NCBI GenBank assembly: GCA_963792675.1
Contig: CAWBWT010000004.1
Location: 78,690-142,689 of the forward strand
Direction of reading: 5' to 3'
Source: JBBROS01 sp963792675
GTDB lineage: Bacteria > Pseudomonadota > Alphaproteobacteria > Acetobacterales > Acetobacteraceae
Length of the DNA stretch: 64,000 bases
Under the pieces are notes generated by a model. The model saw only the letters and a list, made by a program, of their open reading frames with translations. It was not told where the DNA came from and made no database searches. Shown one piece after another: positions 44,078-51,475 of this stretch. The translations under genes were made by a program, and so were the position numbers. Every line of letters starts with the position of its first letter. Within the stretch, counting starts at the first letter, position 1.

Positions 44078-44610
44078 TGCTGAGACGGCTGAAATCCGCC
44101 GCGTGGGCAGGGACGATACCGTTCCTGCTCATCGTGGGCGCTTTCTGCGGGACGGCCGCCGCAGAAAGCGCCACGGACGGCGCGGCCTGTGCCAGCGTGA
44201 CGCAGGCGCTGCGCGGCCTCGGCAACGCCCCGCACTACCACTGGACCGTCAAGGCAACGAGCCCCGCCCGGCGGCGCCCGATGGAGCGGGAGCAGATCGT
44301 CATCGGCGACATCGTCTATCTCACGCCGGACGAGGGACGTTGGATGAAGCAGCGCATCACCCGGACCGAGCGCTCGGCGCGAATGGACGACGAGATCAGC
44401 CGCAATCCCCTCAGCGAATGCCGCGTCTCGGGGCAGGAAAGCCGCGGCGGGTCGGCGTTGGTCGTCTACGACTACAAGCAAGCCGGCGCCGACAAGCGCA
44501 TCTGGATCGCCGCCGCAGACGGGTTGCCGCACCTGTTCACTTCGAGCGAGCCGCCCGTTGCGGTGACGATGTCGGTCGATTACGGCGAGCACGCGGCGCC
44601 GCTGCCCTGA
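44077..44610 (+). CDS. Secreted protein of unknown function behind the PQQ dehydrogenase
   Basis: A 177-residue protein with a signal peptide (LRRLKSAAWAGTIPFLLIVGAFCGTAAAE). The mature part contains two Cys (GAACASV and SECRVSG), probably disulfide-linked, and a beta-rich pattern ending VTMSVDYGEHAAPLP. The ATG overlaps the dehydrogenase stop (TGATG), so it is expressed with it and may assist its folding or metal/cofactor loading. I do not recognise a family. Confidence 0.65.
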   Translation: MLRRLKSAAWAGTIPFLLIVGAFCGTAAAESATDGAACASVTQALRGLGNAPHYHWTVKATSPARRRPMEREQIVIGDIVYLTPDEGRWMKQRITRTERSARMDDEISRNPLSECRVSGQESRGGSALVVYDYKQAGADKRIWIAAADGLPHLFTSSEPPVAVTMSVDYGEHAAPLP

Positions 44611-46155
44611 GTGCGCGGCGGGTTTGAGCGGCCCGGCACCCGACCGAAACGGAGGACAGCGCTGGCCGCCCCCGCCCCTCGCCTGACCCAGGCCACGCTC
44701 GGACAGGCACGCCCCGGAACCGACCTGCCCGGCTACGACCGGCGCGGGCTTGCGGCGGGCATCGTCCACCTCGGCCTCGGCGCCTTCGCGCGCGCCCACA
44801 TTGCGTCCTACACCGACGACGCGCTGGCACTCGAGCCCGGCCCCTGGGGCATCGCCGGCGTCAGCTTGCAGCGGCCCGAGCAGCGGGACCGGCTAGCGCC
44901 GCAGGACGGGCTCTACACCGCCCTGCAGCGCGACGGGACGGAATGCCGGGCCCGCATCATCGGCTGCTTGCGCCAGGCGATCGTCGCGCCGGAATGCCCG
45001 GCGGAGGTTGTGGCGCAGATGGCCGCCTCGGAATGCCGCATCGTCAGCCTGACCATCACCGAGAAAGGCTACTGCCACGACCCCGCCAGCGGCCGGCTCG
45101 ACCTGGATCATGCCGATATCCGCCACGATCTCGGCCATCCGGACGCGCCGCGAACCGCGGTCGGCTTCATCACCGCGGCGCTCCGGGCGCGTCACACGAC
45201 CGGCCTGCCGCCGTTCACCGTGCTGTGCTGCGACAACCTGCCGCATAATGGCCGCTTGGTCGCCGGCCTCGTCGCCGAGTTCGCTGCCGCGGCGGCCCCC
45301 GGGCGCGGCGACGGGCTGAGTGACTGGATCGGGGCGCACGGCGCGTTTCCCTCGACCATGGTGGATCGCATCGTGCCCGCGACCACGCCGGACGACCTCG
45401 CGGCCGCGGCAGCCGCCACCGGCCTTGCCGACGCCGGGCCGGTCTGCCACGAGCCGTTCCGGCAATGGGTGATCGAGGACCGCTTCGCCGGCCCACGCCC
45501 CACCTGGGAGCGGGTCGGGGCGCAGTTCGTCGCCGACGTCGCCCCGTTCGAGCACATGAAGCTGCGGCTGCTGAACGGCGCCCATTCGGCGCTGGCCTAT
45601 CTTGGCTGTTTGGCCGGGCACGCCACCATCGCCGACGTCGTGGCCGACCCGGTCTTCCGCCATTACGCGGGCGCGCTCTGGCGGGAGATCATTCCCGTAG
45701 TGCCGCCCCCGCCCGGCGTCGACCTGCATGGTTACACGGCCGAGCTGCTGGCCCGCTTCACCAACCCGGCCATCCGGCACCGCACGGGGCAGATCGCCAT
45801 GGACGGCTCGCAGAAGCTGCCGCAGCGGCTGTTGTCCACAATTGCCGAGCGGCTCGCCCGCGGCCTGCCGATCCCTGCGTTGGCGCTCGCGGTGGCGGCC
45901 TGGATCCGCTACGCCGGCGGCCGTGACGAGGCCGGGCAGCCGATCGACGTGCGCGATCCGCTGGCGCCGCGGTTGCGAGACACCGGGGCGGACGCCGCCG
46001 GGCATGTCGCTGCCATCCTGCGCATCGAAGCGGTGTTCGGCACCGACTTGCCCCATGCGGCGCCCTTCGTTGCCGCCGTGACCGACGCCTACGCCCGCCT
46101 GCTCGAGCACGGCGCCCGCCGCGCCGTCACGGCGGCGGCCGCCTCGCGGCGATGA
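44611..46155 (+). CDS. Mannitol/polyol dehydrogenase family (long-chain, NAD-dependent)
   Basis: A cytosolic polyol or uronate dehydrogenase of up to 514 residues. The nucleotide-binding region is GIVHLGLGAFARAHIASYTDD and the substrate/catalytic core FEHMKLRLLNGAHSALAYLG contains the conserved Lys, Asn and His. ITEKGYCHD, CDNLPHNG and FPSTMVDRI are further family blocks. The GTG start directly abuts the previous stop; a start about 17 codons later after GGAGGACA would also fit and match homologue length (about 490) better. It oxidises mannitol, arabitol or a related polyol to the ketose. Its 3' end overlaps the convergent LysR gene by 29 bases. Confidence 0.87.
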   Translation: MRGGFERPGTRPKRRTALAAPAPRLTQATLGQARPGTDLPGYDRRGLAAGIVHLGLGAFARAHIASYTDDALALEPGPWGIAGVSLQRPEQRDRLAPQDGLYTALQRDGTECRARIIGCLRQAIVAPECPAEVVAQMAASECRIVSLTITEKGYCHDPASGRLDLDHADIRHDLGHPDAPRTAVGFITAALRARHTTGLPPFTVLCCDNLPHNGRLVAGLVAEFAAAAAPGRGDGLSDWIGAHGAFPSTMVDRIVPATTPDDLAAAAAATGLADAGPVCHEPFRQWVIEDRFAGPRPTWERVGAQFVADVAPFEHMKLRLLNGAHSALAYLGCLAGHATIADVVADPVFRHYAGALWREIIPVVPPPPGVDLHGYTAELLARFTNPAIRHRTGQIAMDGSQKLPQRLLSTIAERLARGLPIPALALAVAAWIRYAGGRDEAGQPIDVRDPLAPRLRDTGADAAGHVAAILRIEAVFGTDLPHAAPFVAAVTDAYARLLEHGARRAVTAAAASRR

Positions 46156-47035
46156 AGTCGACAAAGGCACGCAGCGGTGCCGGAAGGTGGCGGCGGCCCG
46201 GGTAATACAGGAACGGGCCCGAGAAGCGCGGCCACCACGGCGCCAGCACCGGTTCGAGCGCGCCGCTCCGCAAATGTGGGCGGAGCCAATCCTCGAACAG
46301 GTAGACGATGCCGGTGCCGGCGACCGCGGCGTCCACGGCCAACTCGGTGGCGGCGCCGGCGCGGACGGTGAGCGGACCGGACGGATCGATCCGGATGGTT
46401 TCGCCGTCCCGTTCGAACTCCCAGGCGACCATCGCGCCGCTGCCGAAGCGGCTGCGCAGGCAGGCATGGTCCAGCAGCGCGCGCGGATGCCCGGGGCGGC
46501 CGCACCGGTCGAGGTAGCCCGGGGCGGCCGCGGTCGCGAAGCGCTGCTGCCGCGGCCCGATCGGCACGGCGATCATGTCCTGCTCGAGCCGCTCGTCGTA
46601 GCGGATTCCGGCATCGCAGCCGGCCGCCAGCACGTCGACGAACCCGTCCTCGGCGATTACCTCGAGCCGGATGTCCGGAAAGGCGGCCAGGAACGGCGGC
46701 ACGATGTCAGGCAGCACCAGCCGCACCGCGCTGACCGGGACGTTGAGCCGGAGCGTGCCGGCGGGCCGGTCGCGGAAGCCGTTCACCACATCGAGCGCCG
46801 CCTCCACTTCGCCCAAGGCCGGGCCGAGCCGGTCGAGCAGGCGCGCCCCGGCCTCGGTCGGCGCGACGCTGCGCGTGGTGCGGTTGAGCAGCCGGACGCC
46901 GAGCCCGGCTTCGAGCCGGCGCACCGCCTCGCTGAGGTTGGACGCGCTGCGGCCGCTCGCCCGCGCACCGCCGCGGAAGCCGCCGGCGCGGGCGATCACG
47001 ACGAACGCCGTCAGGTCACCGAGATCCGCCGCCAT
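46127..47035 (-). CDS. LysR-family regulator, divergent from the aldo-keto reductase
   Basis: A 302-residue regulator. The helix-turn-helix is DLTAFVVIARAGGFRGGARASGRSASNLSEAVRRLEAGLGVRLLNRTTRSVAPTEAG. The effector domain shows GTLRLNVPVSAVRLVLPDIVPPFLAAFPDIRLEVIAEDGFVDVLAAGCDAGIRYDERLEQDMIAVPIG. This subgroup often controls a neighbouring oxidoreductase gene. The 92-base divergent gap to the reductase includes an AT-rich stretch around 47066-47083 that stands out from its surroundings and is the likely promoter/operator area. Confidence 0.9.
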   Translation of the reverse strand: MAADLGDLTAFVVIARAGGFRGGARASGRSASNLSEAVRRLEAGLGVRLLNRTTRSVAPTEAGARLLDRLGPALGEVEAALDVVNGFRDRPAGTLRLNVPVSAVRLVLPDIVPPFLAAFPDIRLEVIAEDGFVDVLAAGCDAGIRYDERLEQDMIAVPIGPRQQRFATAAAPGYLDRCGRPGHPRALLDHACLRSRFGSGAMVAWEFERDGETIRIDPSGPLTVRAGAATELAVDAAVAGTGIVYLFEDWLRPHLRSGALEPVLAPWWPRFSGPFLYYPGRRHLPAPLRAFVDFIAARRPPP

Positions 47036-47127
47036 TGTTCGCCATCCCGCACGGCCTGTGCCGATTACTATCTATTATCGCGCAGGATCGGCGTGTCCAC
47101 ATCGGCCTCAGGCAAAGGAGACAGACC

Positions 47128-47994
47128 ATGACGACCATCGGCAACGCCGGCACCTTCCGGCTCGGGACCCGCATCGTGCACCGCATGGGCTACGGCGCGA
47201 TGCAGCTCGCCGGGCCCGGCGTATTCGGGCCGCCAAAGGATCGCGACGTCGCGCTGACGGTGCTGCGCGACGCCGTCGCGAGCGGCGTCGACCATATCGA
47301 CACCAGTGATTATTACGGCCCGCACGTCACCAACGGGCTCATCCGCGAGGCGCTGCACCCGTACCCCGACCGGCTGGTGATCGTCACCAAGATCGGGGCG
47401 CGGCGGGGCGCCGATGCGTCGTGGAACCCGGCGAGCTCAGCGGATGACCTGACGCAGGCGGTGCACGACAACCTGCGCAACCTCCGCTTGGACGTGCTCG
47501 AGGTCGTCAACCTGCGCATCATGTTCGCGCATGGCCCGGCCGAGGGATCGATCGAGGCGCCGCTGACCGCGCTGGCGGAGCTGCAGCGGCAGGGGCTGGT
47601 CCGCCATATCGGCCTCAGCAACGTGACCCCGGCGCAGGTCGCGCAGGGACGCCGCCTGGCCGACATTGTTTGCGTGCAGAACCAGTACAACCTGGCCCAT
47701 CGCGGGGATGACGCGCTGATCGACGAGCTGGCCGCCGCAGGCATCGCCTACGTGCCGTTCTTCCCGCTCGGCGGCTTCACGCCGCTGCAATCCACGGCGC
47801 TGTCCGACGTCGCCCGCCAGGCCAGCGCGACGCCGATGCAGGTCGCGCTGGCCTGGCTGCTCCGTCGCGCGCCCAACATCCTGCTGATCCCCGGAACCTC
47901 GTCGCCGCGACACGTGCAGGAGAACCTGGCGGCGGCGGGCGTGACGCTCTCGGCGGACGACATGGCGGCACTCGACCGGATCTCGGCGGAGTGA
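47128..47994 (+). CDS. Aldo/keto reductase (YdbC-like)
   Basis: A 288-residue NADPH-dependent reductase. Conserved: GYGAMQLAGPGVFGPP, HIDTSDYYGP (catalytic Asp and Tyr), VTKIGARRG (Lys), GLSNVTPAQV, CVQNQYNL, and the cofactor segment LIPGTSSPRHVQENLAA. The usual active-site His is replaced: the strand reads EVVNLRIMF, with Asn where most members have His. This variant is known in YdbC-like members as far as I recall. AAGGAG eight bases before the ATG decides the start. Expression is probably under the divergent LysR protein. Confidence 0.88.
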   Translation: MTTIGNAGTFRLGTRIVHRMGYGAMQLAGPGVFGPPKDRDVALTVLRDAVASGVDHIDTSDYYGPHVTNGLIREALHPYPDRLVIVTKIGARRGADASWNPASSADDLTQAVHDNLRNLRLDVLEVVNLRIMFAHGPAEGSIEAPLTALAELQRQGLVRHIGLSNVTPAQVAQGRRLADIVCVQNQYNLAHRGDDALIDELAAAGIAYVPFFPLGGFTPLQSTALSDVARQASATPMQVALAWLLRRAPNILLIPGTSSPRHVQENLAAAGVTLSADDMAALDRISAE

Positions 47995-48020
47995 CCGGAT
48001 TGCGCCGGCGGGAGGGGCTC

Positions 48021-48039
48021 GGTATGATAGCGTCATACC
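48021..48039. promoter_or_regulatory. Inverted repeat GGTATGA-N5-TCATACC before parDE
   Basis: A perfect 7-bp inverted repeat with 5-base spacer, 22 bases before the parD ATG and overlapping the probable -10 region (TATGAT). ParD antitoxins autorepress by binding such sites, so this is the likely operator. Confidence 0.65.
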
Positions 48040-48061
48040 ACACGGCTTGGGGGCTCGGACG

Positions 48062-48343
48062 ATGGCGTTGGCCGAAAAGCGCACGGTGAGCTTGCCGCCC
48101 GACCAGGCCGGCTACATCGATGCCTTGGTCCGGCGGGGCAGCTACGCCTCGGCCAGCGAGGTGGTCCGCGCCGGGTTACGGGCGCTGCAGGAGCGGGAGG
48201 CGGCGGTCGAGCGCTGGCTGCGCGACGAGGTGGCGCCTGCTTACGACGCCATCGAGGCCGATCCGTCGCGGGCGGTTTCGGCCGAGGCCGTCAGCCGCTC
48301 CGTCCGCACCCGCCATGCCAAGCGGCAGTCCTCCGACGGGTGA
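48062..48343 (+). CDS. parD: ParD-type antitoxin
   Basis: A 93-residue antitoxin with the N-terminal ribbon-helix-helix of the ParD/CC2985 family (RTVSLPPDQAGYIDALVRRGSYASASEVVRAGLRALQERE). A charged C-terminal tail wraps the toxin. It neutralises ParE and represses its own promoter, for which a palindrome is present directly upstream. The ATG at 48062 is chosen because the RHH strand then starts near residue 8. The stop overlaps the parE GTG by four bases, the usual arrangement. Confidence 0.87.
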   Translation: MALAEKRTVSLPPDQAGYIDALVRRGSYASASEVVRAGLRALQEREAAVERWLRDEVAPAYDAIEADPSRAVSAEAVSRSVRTRHAKRQSSDG

Positions 48344-48645
48344 CGTTCGAGGTCGTTTTCACGCCGGAGTCGCAGGCCGACCTGCTCACGCTTTACGATA
48401 CGGTGGCCGAAGACGGCGGCAGCACGCGTGCGCTGGATTACGTGGAGCGGGTGCAGGCGGCCTGCCTGCGGCTCGGCACCTTTCCCGAACGCGGTGCCCG
48501 GCGCGACGAAATCCGTCCAGGCCTGCGCGTCGTCGGCTTCGAGCGCCGGATCGCGATCGCCTTCCACGTCGGCGCCGGGCGGGTGGTCATCGACCGCGTC
48601 CTTTACGGCGGACGCGACTTCGGCACCTCGTTTCCCGACGTGTAG
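48340..48645 (+). CDS. parE: ParE-type toxin
   Basis: A 101-residue RelE/ParE-superfamily toxin: FEVVFTPESQADLLTLYDTVAEDGGSTRALDYVERVQAACLRLGTFPERGARRDEIRPGLRVVGFERRIAIAFHVGAGRVVIDRVLYGGRDF. ParE members inhibit DNA gyrase. The protein looks full length and intact. GTG start overlaps the antitoxin stop (GTGA), giving less toxin than antitoxin. Chromosomal modules of this kind stabilise regions or respond to stress. Confidence 0.87.
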   Translation: MTFEVVFTPESQADLLTLYDTVAEDGGSTRALDYVERVQAACLRLGTFPERGARRDEIRPGLRVVGFERRIAIAFHVGAGRVVIDRVLYGGRDFGTSFPDV

Positions 48646-48682
48646 CCCCAAACGCCGCCGCGTGAGGACGGCTTTCCCAGCC

Positions 48683-49663
48683 TCACCCTGGGCCGGGTTG
48701 GTGGTGCAAGACCCGGCGGTAAACGGGCGCGATGACGAGCGGGCCCAGATAGAGTGGGATCTGATACAGCCCGAAGAATAGCGGCACGCGCGGGTCGGCT
48801 CCATCCGGCAGCACGGCGAGATACAGCGCCATGCTCCGGAACCCGCTGAGCATGCCGGCGGTCGCCGCGACCTGGGCGCCGAGCGGCGACAGCATCGCTG
48901 CCGTGGCCAGGTTCAGGCCGGCCGTCATCAGGCAGGCCACGAGCGTCGCCTGCAGAACCCAGGCCGGGTCGGCCGCAAGCCGCGCACCGACGCCGTCCAT
49001 CACGCCGAACGCGAAGGCGATCAGCAGCCAGACCGTGACGCCGTCCAGCGCCGGCCCGAACCGCTCGAGACGCCGCACCCCGGCCAAGCGGCGCAGGACG
49101 AGCGAGAGCAGCAGCGGCAACCCCACCACGACCGCAAGCCGCCCTGCGAAAGCTGCGGAACCGATCGCCAGATCGACCCCGGTCAGCGCCCAGGCCAGCG
49201 GCGGTGCGATCAGCGGCAGCAGCAGCGTGCCGACCAGCGCACCGAGCAGCGCGAGCTCGGCGTCGAGGCCGAGCAGGCGGGCATACGCCGGGGCGGAGAC
49301 GATGGCCGACCCGGTGGCGAACAGCACGACCGCGTCGGCGAGGCCTGCTTCGAGCGGCAGCACCCGCACCGCCGCCCAGGCGAGCAACGGACACACGACC
49401 ATCTGGACGGCCAGGACCGCGAGCAGCCGGAGCGGCCGGTGCAGGTGTGCGAGCGTGGCCGGGATGTCGACGCGCAGGAACACGAGCGTGCTGAGGCCGA
49501 CGACGGCGACCGGAACCGTGCCGCGCAGGACGTGGGCCGCCGGCGGGATCAGGACGCCCCCGATGATGGCCAGGGCCAGCAACCCCTTCCCCCACCGGGC
49601 TGAAGCGACCAGAAGCCGGAACAAGGAACTCAAGGCGCGTCCTTTCAACATGGTCCGCTGCAC
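48683..49663 (-). CDS. BASS-family (bile acid:sodium symporter-like) membrane protein
   Basis: A 326-residue protein with nine or ten membrane segments. Features such as LATGSAIVSAPAYARLLGL-like and LNLATAAMLSPLGAQVAATAGMLSGFRSMALYLAVLP fit the BASS/SbtA-like or arsenite-transporter-like fold with two internal repeats. It probably exports or imports an organic anion with sodium or protons. The start is an ATG; AAAGGA precedes it on the minus strand. It lies downstream of the IclR gene on the same strand (33 bases), so it may be part of that regulator's unit. Family assignment is moderate. Confidence 0.62.
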   Translation of the reverse strand: MQRTMLKGRALSSLFRLLVASARWGKGLLALAIIGGVLIPPAAHVLRGTVPVAVVGLSTLVFLRVDIPATLAHLHRPLRLLAVLAVQMVVCPLLAWAAVRVLPLEAGLADAVVLFATGSAIVSAPAYARLLGLDAELALLGALVGTLLLPLIAPPLAWALTGVDLAIGSAAFAGRLAVVVGLPLLLSLVLRRLAGVRRLERFGPALDGVTVWLLIAFAFGVMDGVGARLAADPAWVLQATLVACLMTAGLNLATAAMLSPLGAQVAATAGMLSGFRSMALYLAVLPDGADPRVPLFFGLYQIPLYLGPLVIAPVYRRVLHHQPGPG

Positions 49664-49696
49664 GGCAGCCGCGGCGGGCGCCTCACGCGACCGGCC

Positions 49697-50482
49697 TCAG
49701 GGCGAAGCGCCGATGGCGCCGGAGATCTGCTTCGCCGCCTCGCGCAGCCGCGCGGCGATTGCTGCCTCGTCCACCCGCTTGCCCACCTCGCGCAGCAGCG
49801 GCACCGTCAAGGCGGCCGCGGCGCGGCCGGCGGTGTCGAGCACGGGGCAGCTCAAGGACGTCACCCCGTGGTCGAGCTCGGTCGAGCTGAAATCGCCGCC
49901 GGCCGCCACGATGCCGGTGATCGCCGCCAGGACGGCCGCTGGTTTGGCCCCGTCGTGCCGGGCGATGACGCCGGCCAGCTCGGCTTGGCGCGCCTCGTGC
50001 TGGAAGGCTGCCAGCACGCGGGCGGAGGCGTATTCCATCGAGAGCGGAAACACCGCCCCGAGCTTGACCGTCCAGCCCATCGGCCAGTCCGGCTCGGCGG
50101 TCGCGGCGACCAGGAAGTTCGACCCGCTCAGTACGCTCAGGTGGCAGGACAGGTTGTTGGCCGCGGCCAGCGCCTCCATGACCGGCAGCGCCGCCTGCTG
50201 CAGGCGGCGGGTCGGCGGGTATTGGGTCGCCAACCGGAATAGCTGCAAGGTCAGGGTGTAGTCGCCGGTGCGGCGGTCGCGGACGACGTAGCCGCGCCGT
50301 TCCAGCACGCCCAGCATGCGGAAGATCTCGCCCACCGACCGGCCGACGCGCTCGGCGATCTGCTTCTGGGTCAGCCCGCCCGCCTCGGCCGCCAGCAGCT
50401 CCAGCACGTCGAGGCCTTTCTCCAGTGCCGGCGCACCCGGCCGGGCTGTGTTGGCTTGGTTCAGGTCGGTCTTGACATCCAC
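49697..50482 (-). CDS. IclR-family transcriptional regulator
   Basis: A regulator of about 261 residues. The N-terminal winged helix is ALEKGLDVLELLAAEAGGLTQKQIAERVGRSVGEIFRMLGVLERRGYVVRD. The C-terminal effector domain has SCHLSVLSGSNFLVAATAEPD, SMEYASARVLAAF and the closing TSLSCPVLDTAGRAAAALTVPLL. I start at the GTG of VDVKTDLNQ; a TTG 12 codons earlier lies within a 28-base inverted repeat that looks like its own operator, so the shorter form is more plausible. It is divergent from the PhyH dioxygenase gene and probably represses it and the MFS transporter gene in the absence of their substrate. Confidence 0.88.
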   Translation of the reverse strand: MDVKTDLNQANTARPGAPALEKGLDVLELLAAEAGGLTQKQIAERVGRSVGEIFRMLGVLERRGYVVRDRRTGDYTLTLQLFRLATQYPPTRRLQQAALPVMEALAAANNLSCHLSVLSGSNFLVAATAEPDWPMGWTVKLGAVFPLSMEYASARVLAAFQHEARQAELAGVIARHDGAKPAAVLAAITGIVAAGGDFSSTELDHGVTSLSCPVLDTAGRAAAALTVPLLREVGKRVDEAAIAARLREAAKQISGAIGASP

Positions 50483-50495
50483 GCGGCGGAGCTTC

Positions 50496-50523
50496 CATGT
50501 TTGAAATCTAGTCGACAAATATG
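50496..50523. promoter_or_regulatory. Inverted repeat CATGTTTG-N12-CAAATATG, likely IclR operator
   Basis: Eight-base arms with one mismatch across a 12-base spacer, within an unusually AT-rich stretch between the divergent IclR and PhyH genes. TGAAATC is also repeated directly (50502 and 50522). IclR proteins bind such palindromes near their own start. Confidence 0.5.
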
Positions 50524-50566
50524 AAATCGGCAGGGCTTAAACAGCCGGATCCTGGAGGCAGGCGCG

Positions 50567-51394
50567 ATGAAGAAACTCACCCCCGAAGCCGTGGCATCTT
50601 ACAAGGAGCACGGGTTCTACGCACCGATCCCGGTGCTGTCCGCCGCCGAGACCGCCCGCGCCCGGCAGTCGCTCGAGGCGCATGAGCAGGAACACGGCAA
50701 GCTTGCCGGTCCGCTGCGGCACAAGAGCCACCTGCTGTTCACCTGGCTCGATGAGGTGATCCGCCATCCCGCGATTCTCGATGCGGTCGAGGACGTGCTG
50801 GGCCCCAACCTGCTGGTCTGGGGCAGCAGCTTCTTCATCAAGGACGCCCGCGACCCGGGCTTCGTGTCGTGGCACCAGGACTCGACCTATTGGGGGCTCG
50901 ACCCCGCCGACATTGTCACCGCCTGGGTTGCGCTGTCGGAGAGCACGGCCGAGAACGGCGCCATGCGGGTCATGCCGGGCACGCACAAGATGGACCAGGT
51001 GGCGCACCGCGACACCTTTGCCGAGGGCAACCTGCTGAGCCGCGGCCAGGAGATCGCGGTCGAGGTGGACGACAGCAAGGCGGTGATGCTCGAGCTGCAG
51101 CCGGGCGAGATGTCGCTGCATCATGTGCGGCTGATCCATGGCTCCGACCCGAACCCGTCCGGCAAGCGGCGCATCGGCTTTGCGATCCGCTATTTGCCGA
51201 CCTACGTGCGGCAGGTGGTCGGGTCGCACGACAGTGCGACGCTCGTGCGCGGCGTCGACGAGTTCCACAATTTCGCCCCCGAGCAACGGCCGGACGCCGA
51301 CTTCTCGCCCGCCGCCCGCGCCTTCCATGCCGAGATCACCGGCGCCCACGAGCAGATCCTGATGCGCGACACCGGGCGGCCTGCTGCGGCCTGA
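50567..51394 (+). CDS. PhyH-family Fe(II)/2-oxoglutarate dioxygenase
   Basis: A 275-residue oxygenase of the phytanoyl-CoA dioxygenase superfamily. Iron ligands: His103-X-Asp105 in VSWHQDSTYWGL and His191 in RLIHGSDPN; Arg201/202 (GKRRIGF) should hold 2-oxoglutarate. The text MRVMPGTHKMDQVAH and NGAMRV is typical of the subgroup close to chlorinating/hydroxylating PhyH proteins, but the Asp ligand is present, so it hydroxylates rather than halogenates. GGAGG 11 bases before the ATG. It is followed after 81 bases by an MFS importer, suggesting uptake and first oxidation of one substrate under IclR control. Confidence 0.87.
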   Translation: MKKLTPEAVASYKEHGFYAPIPVLSAAETARARQSLEAHEQEHGKLAGPLRHKSHLLFTWLDEVIRHPAILDAVEDVLGPNLLVWGSSFFIKDARDPGFVSWHQDSTYWGLDPADIVTAWVALSESTAENGAMRVMPGTHKMDQVAHRDTFAEGNLLSRGQEIAVEVDDSKAVMLELQPGEMSLHHVRLIHGSDPNPSGKRRIGFAIRYLPTYVRQVVGSHDSATLVRGVDEFHNFAPEQRPDADFSPAARAFHAEITGAHEQILMRDTGRPAAA

Positions 51395-51475
51395 GCCGGT
51401 CGGACAACCAAGCGGACCACGACGGAACAACACGCGACCGGCCGCTCAACAAGGCCGGCGCCGGAGGACGTCCCC

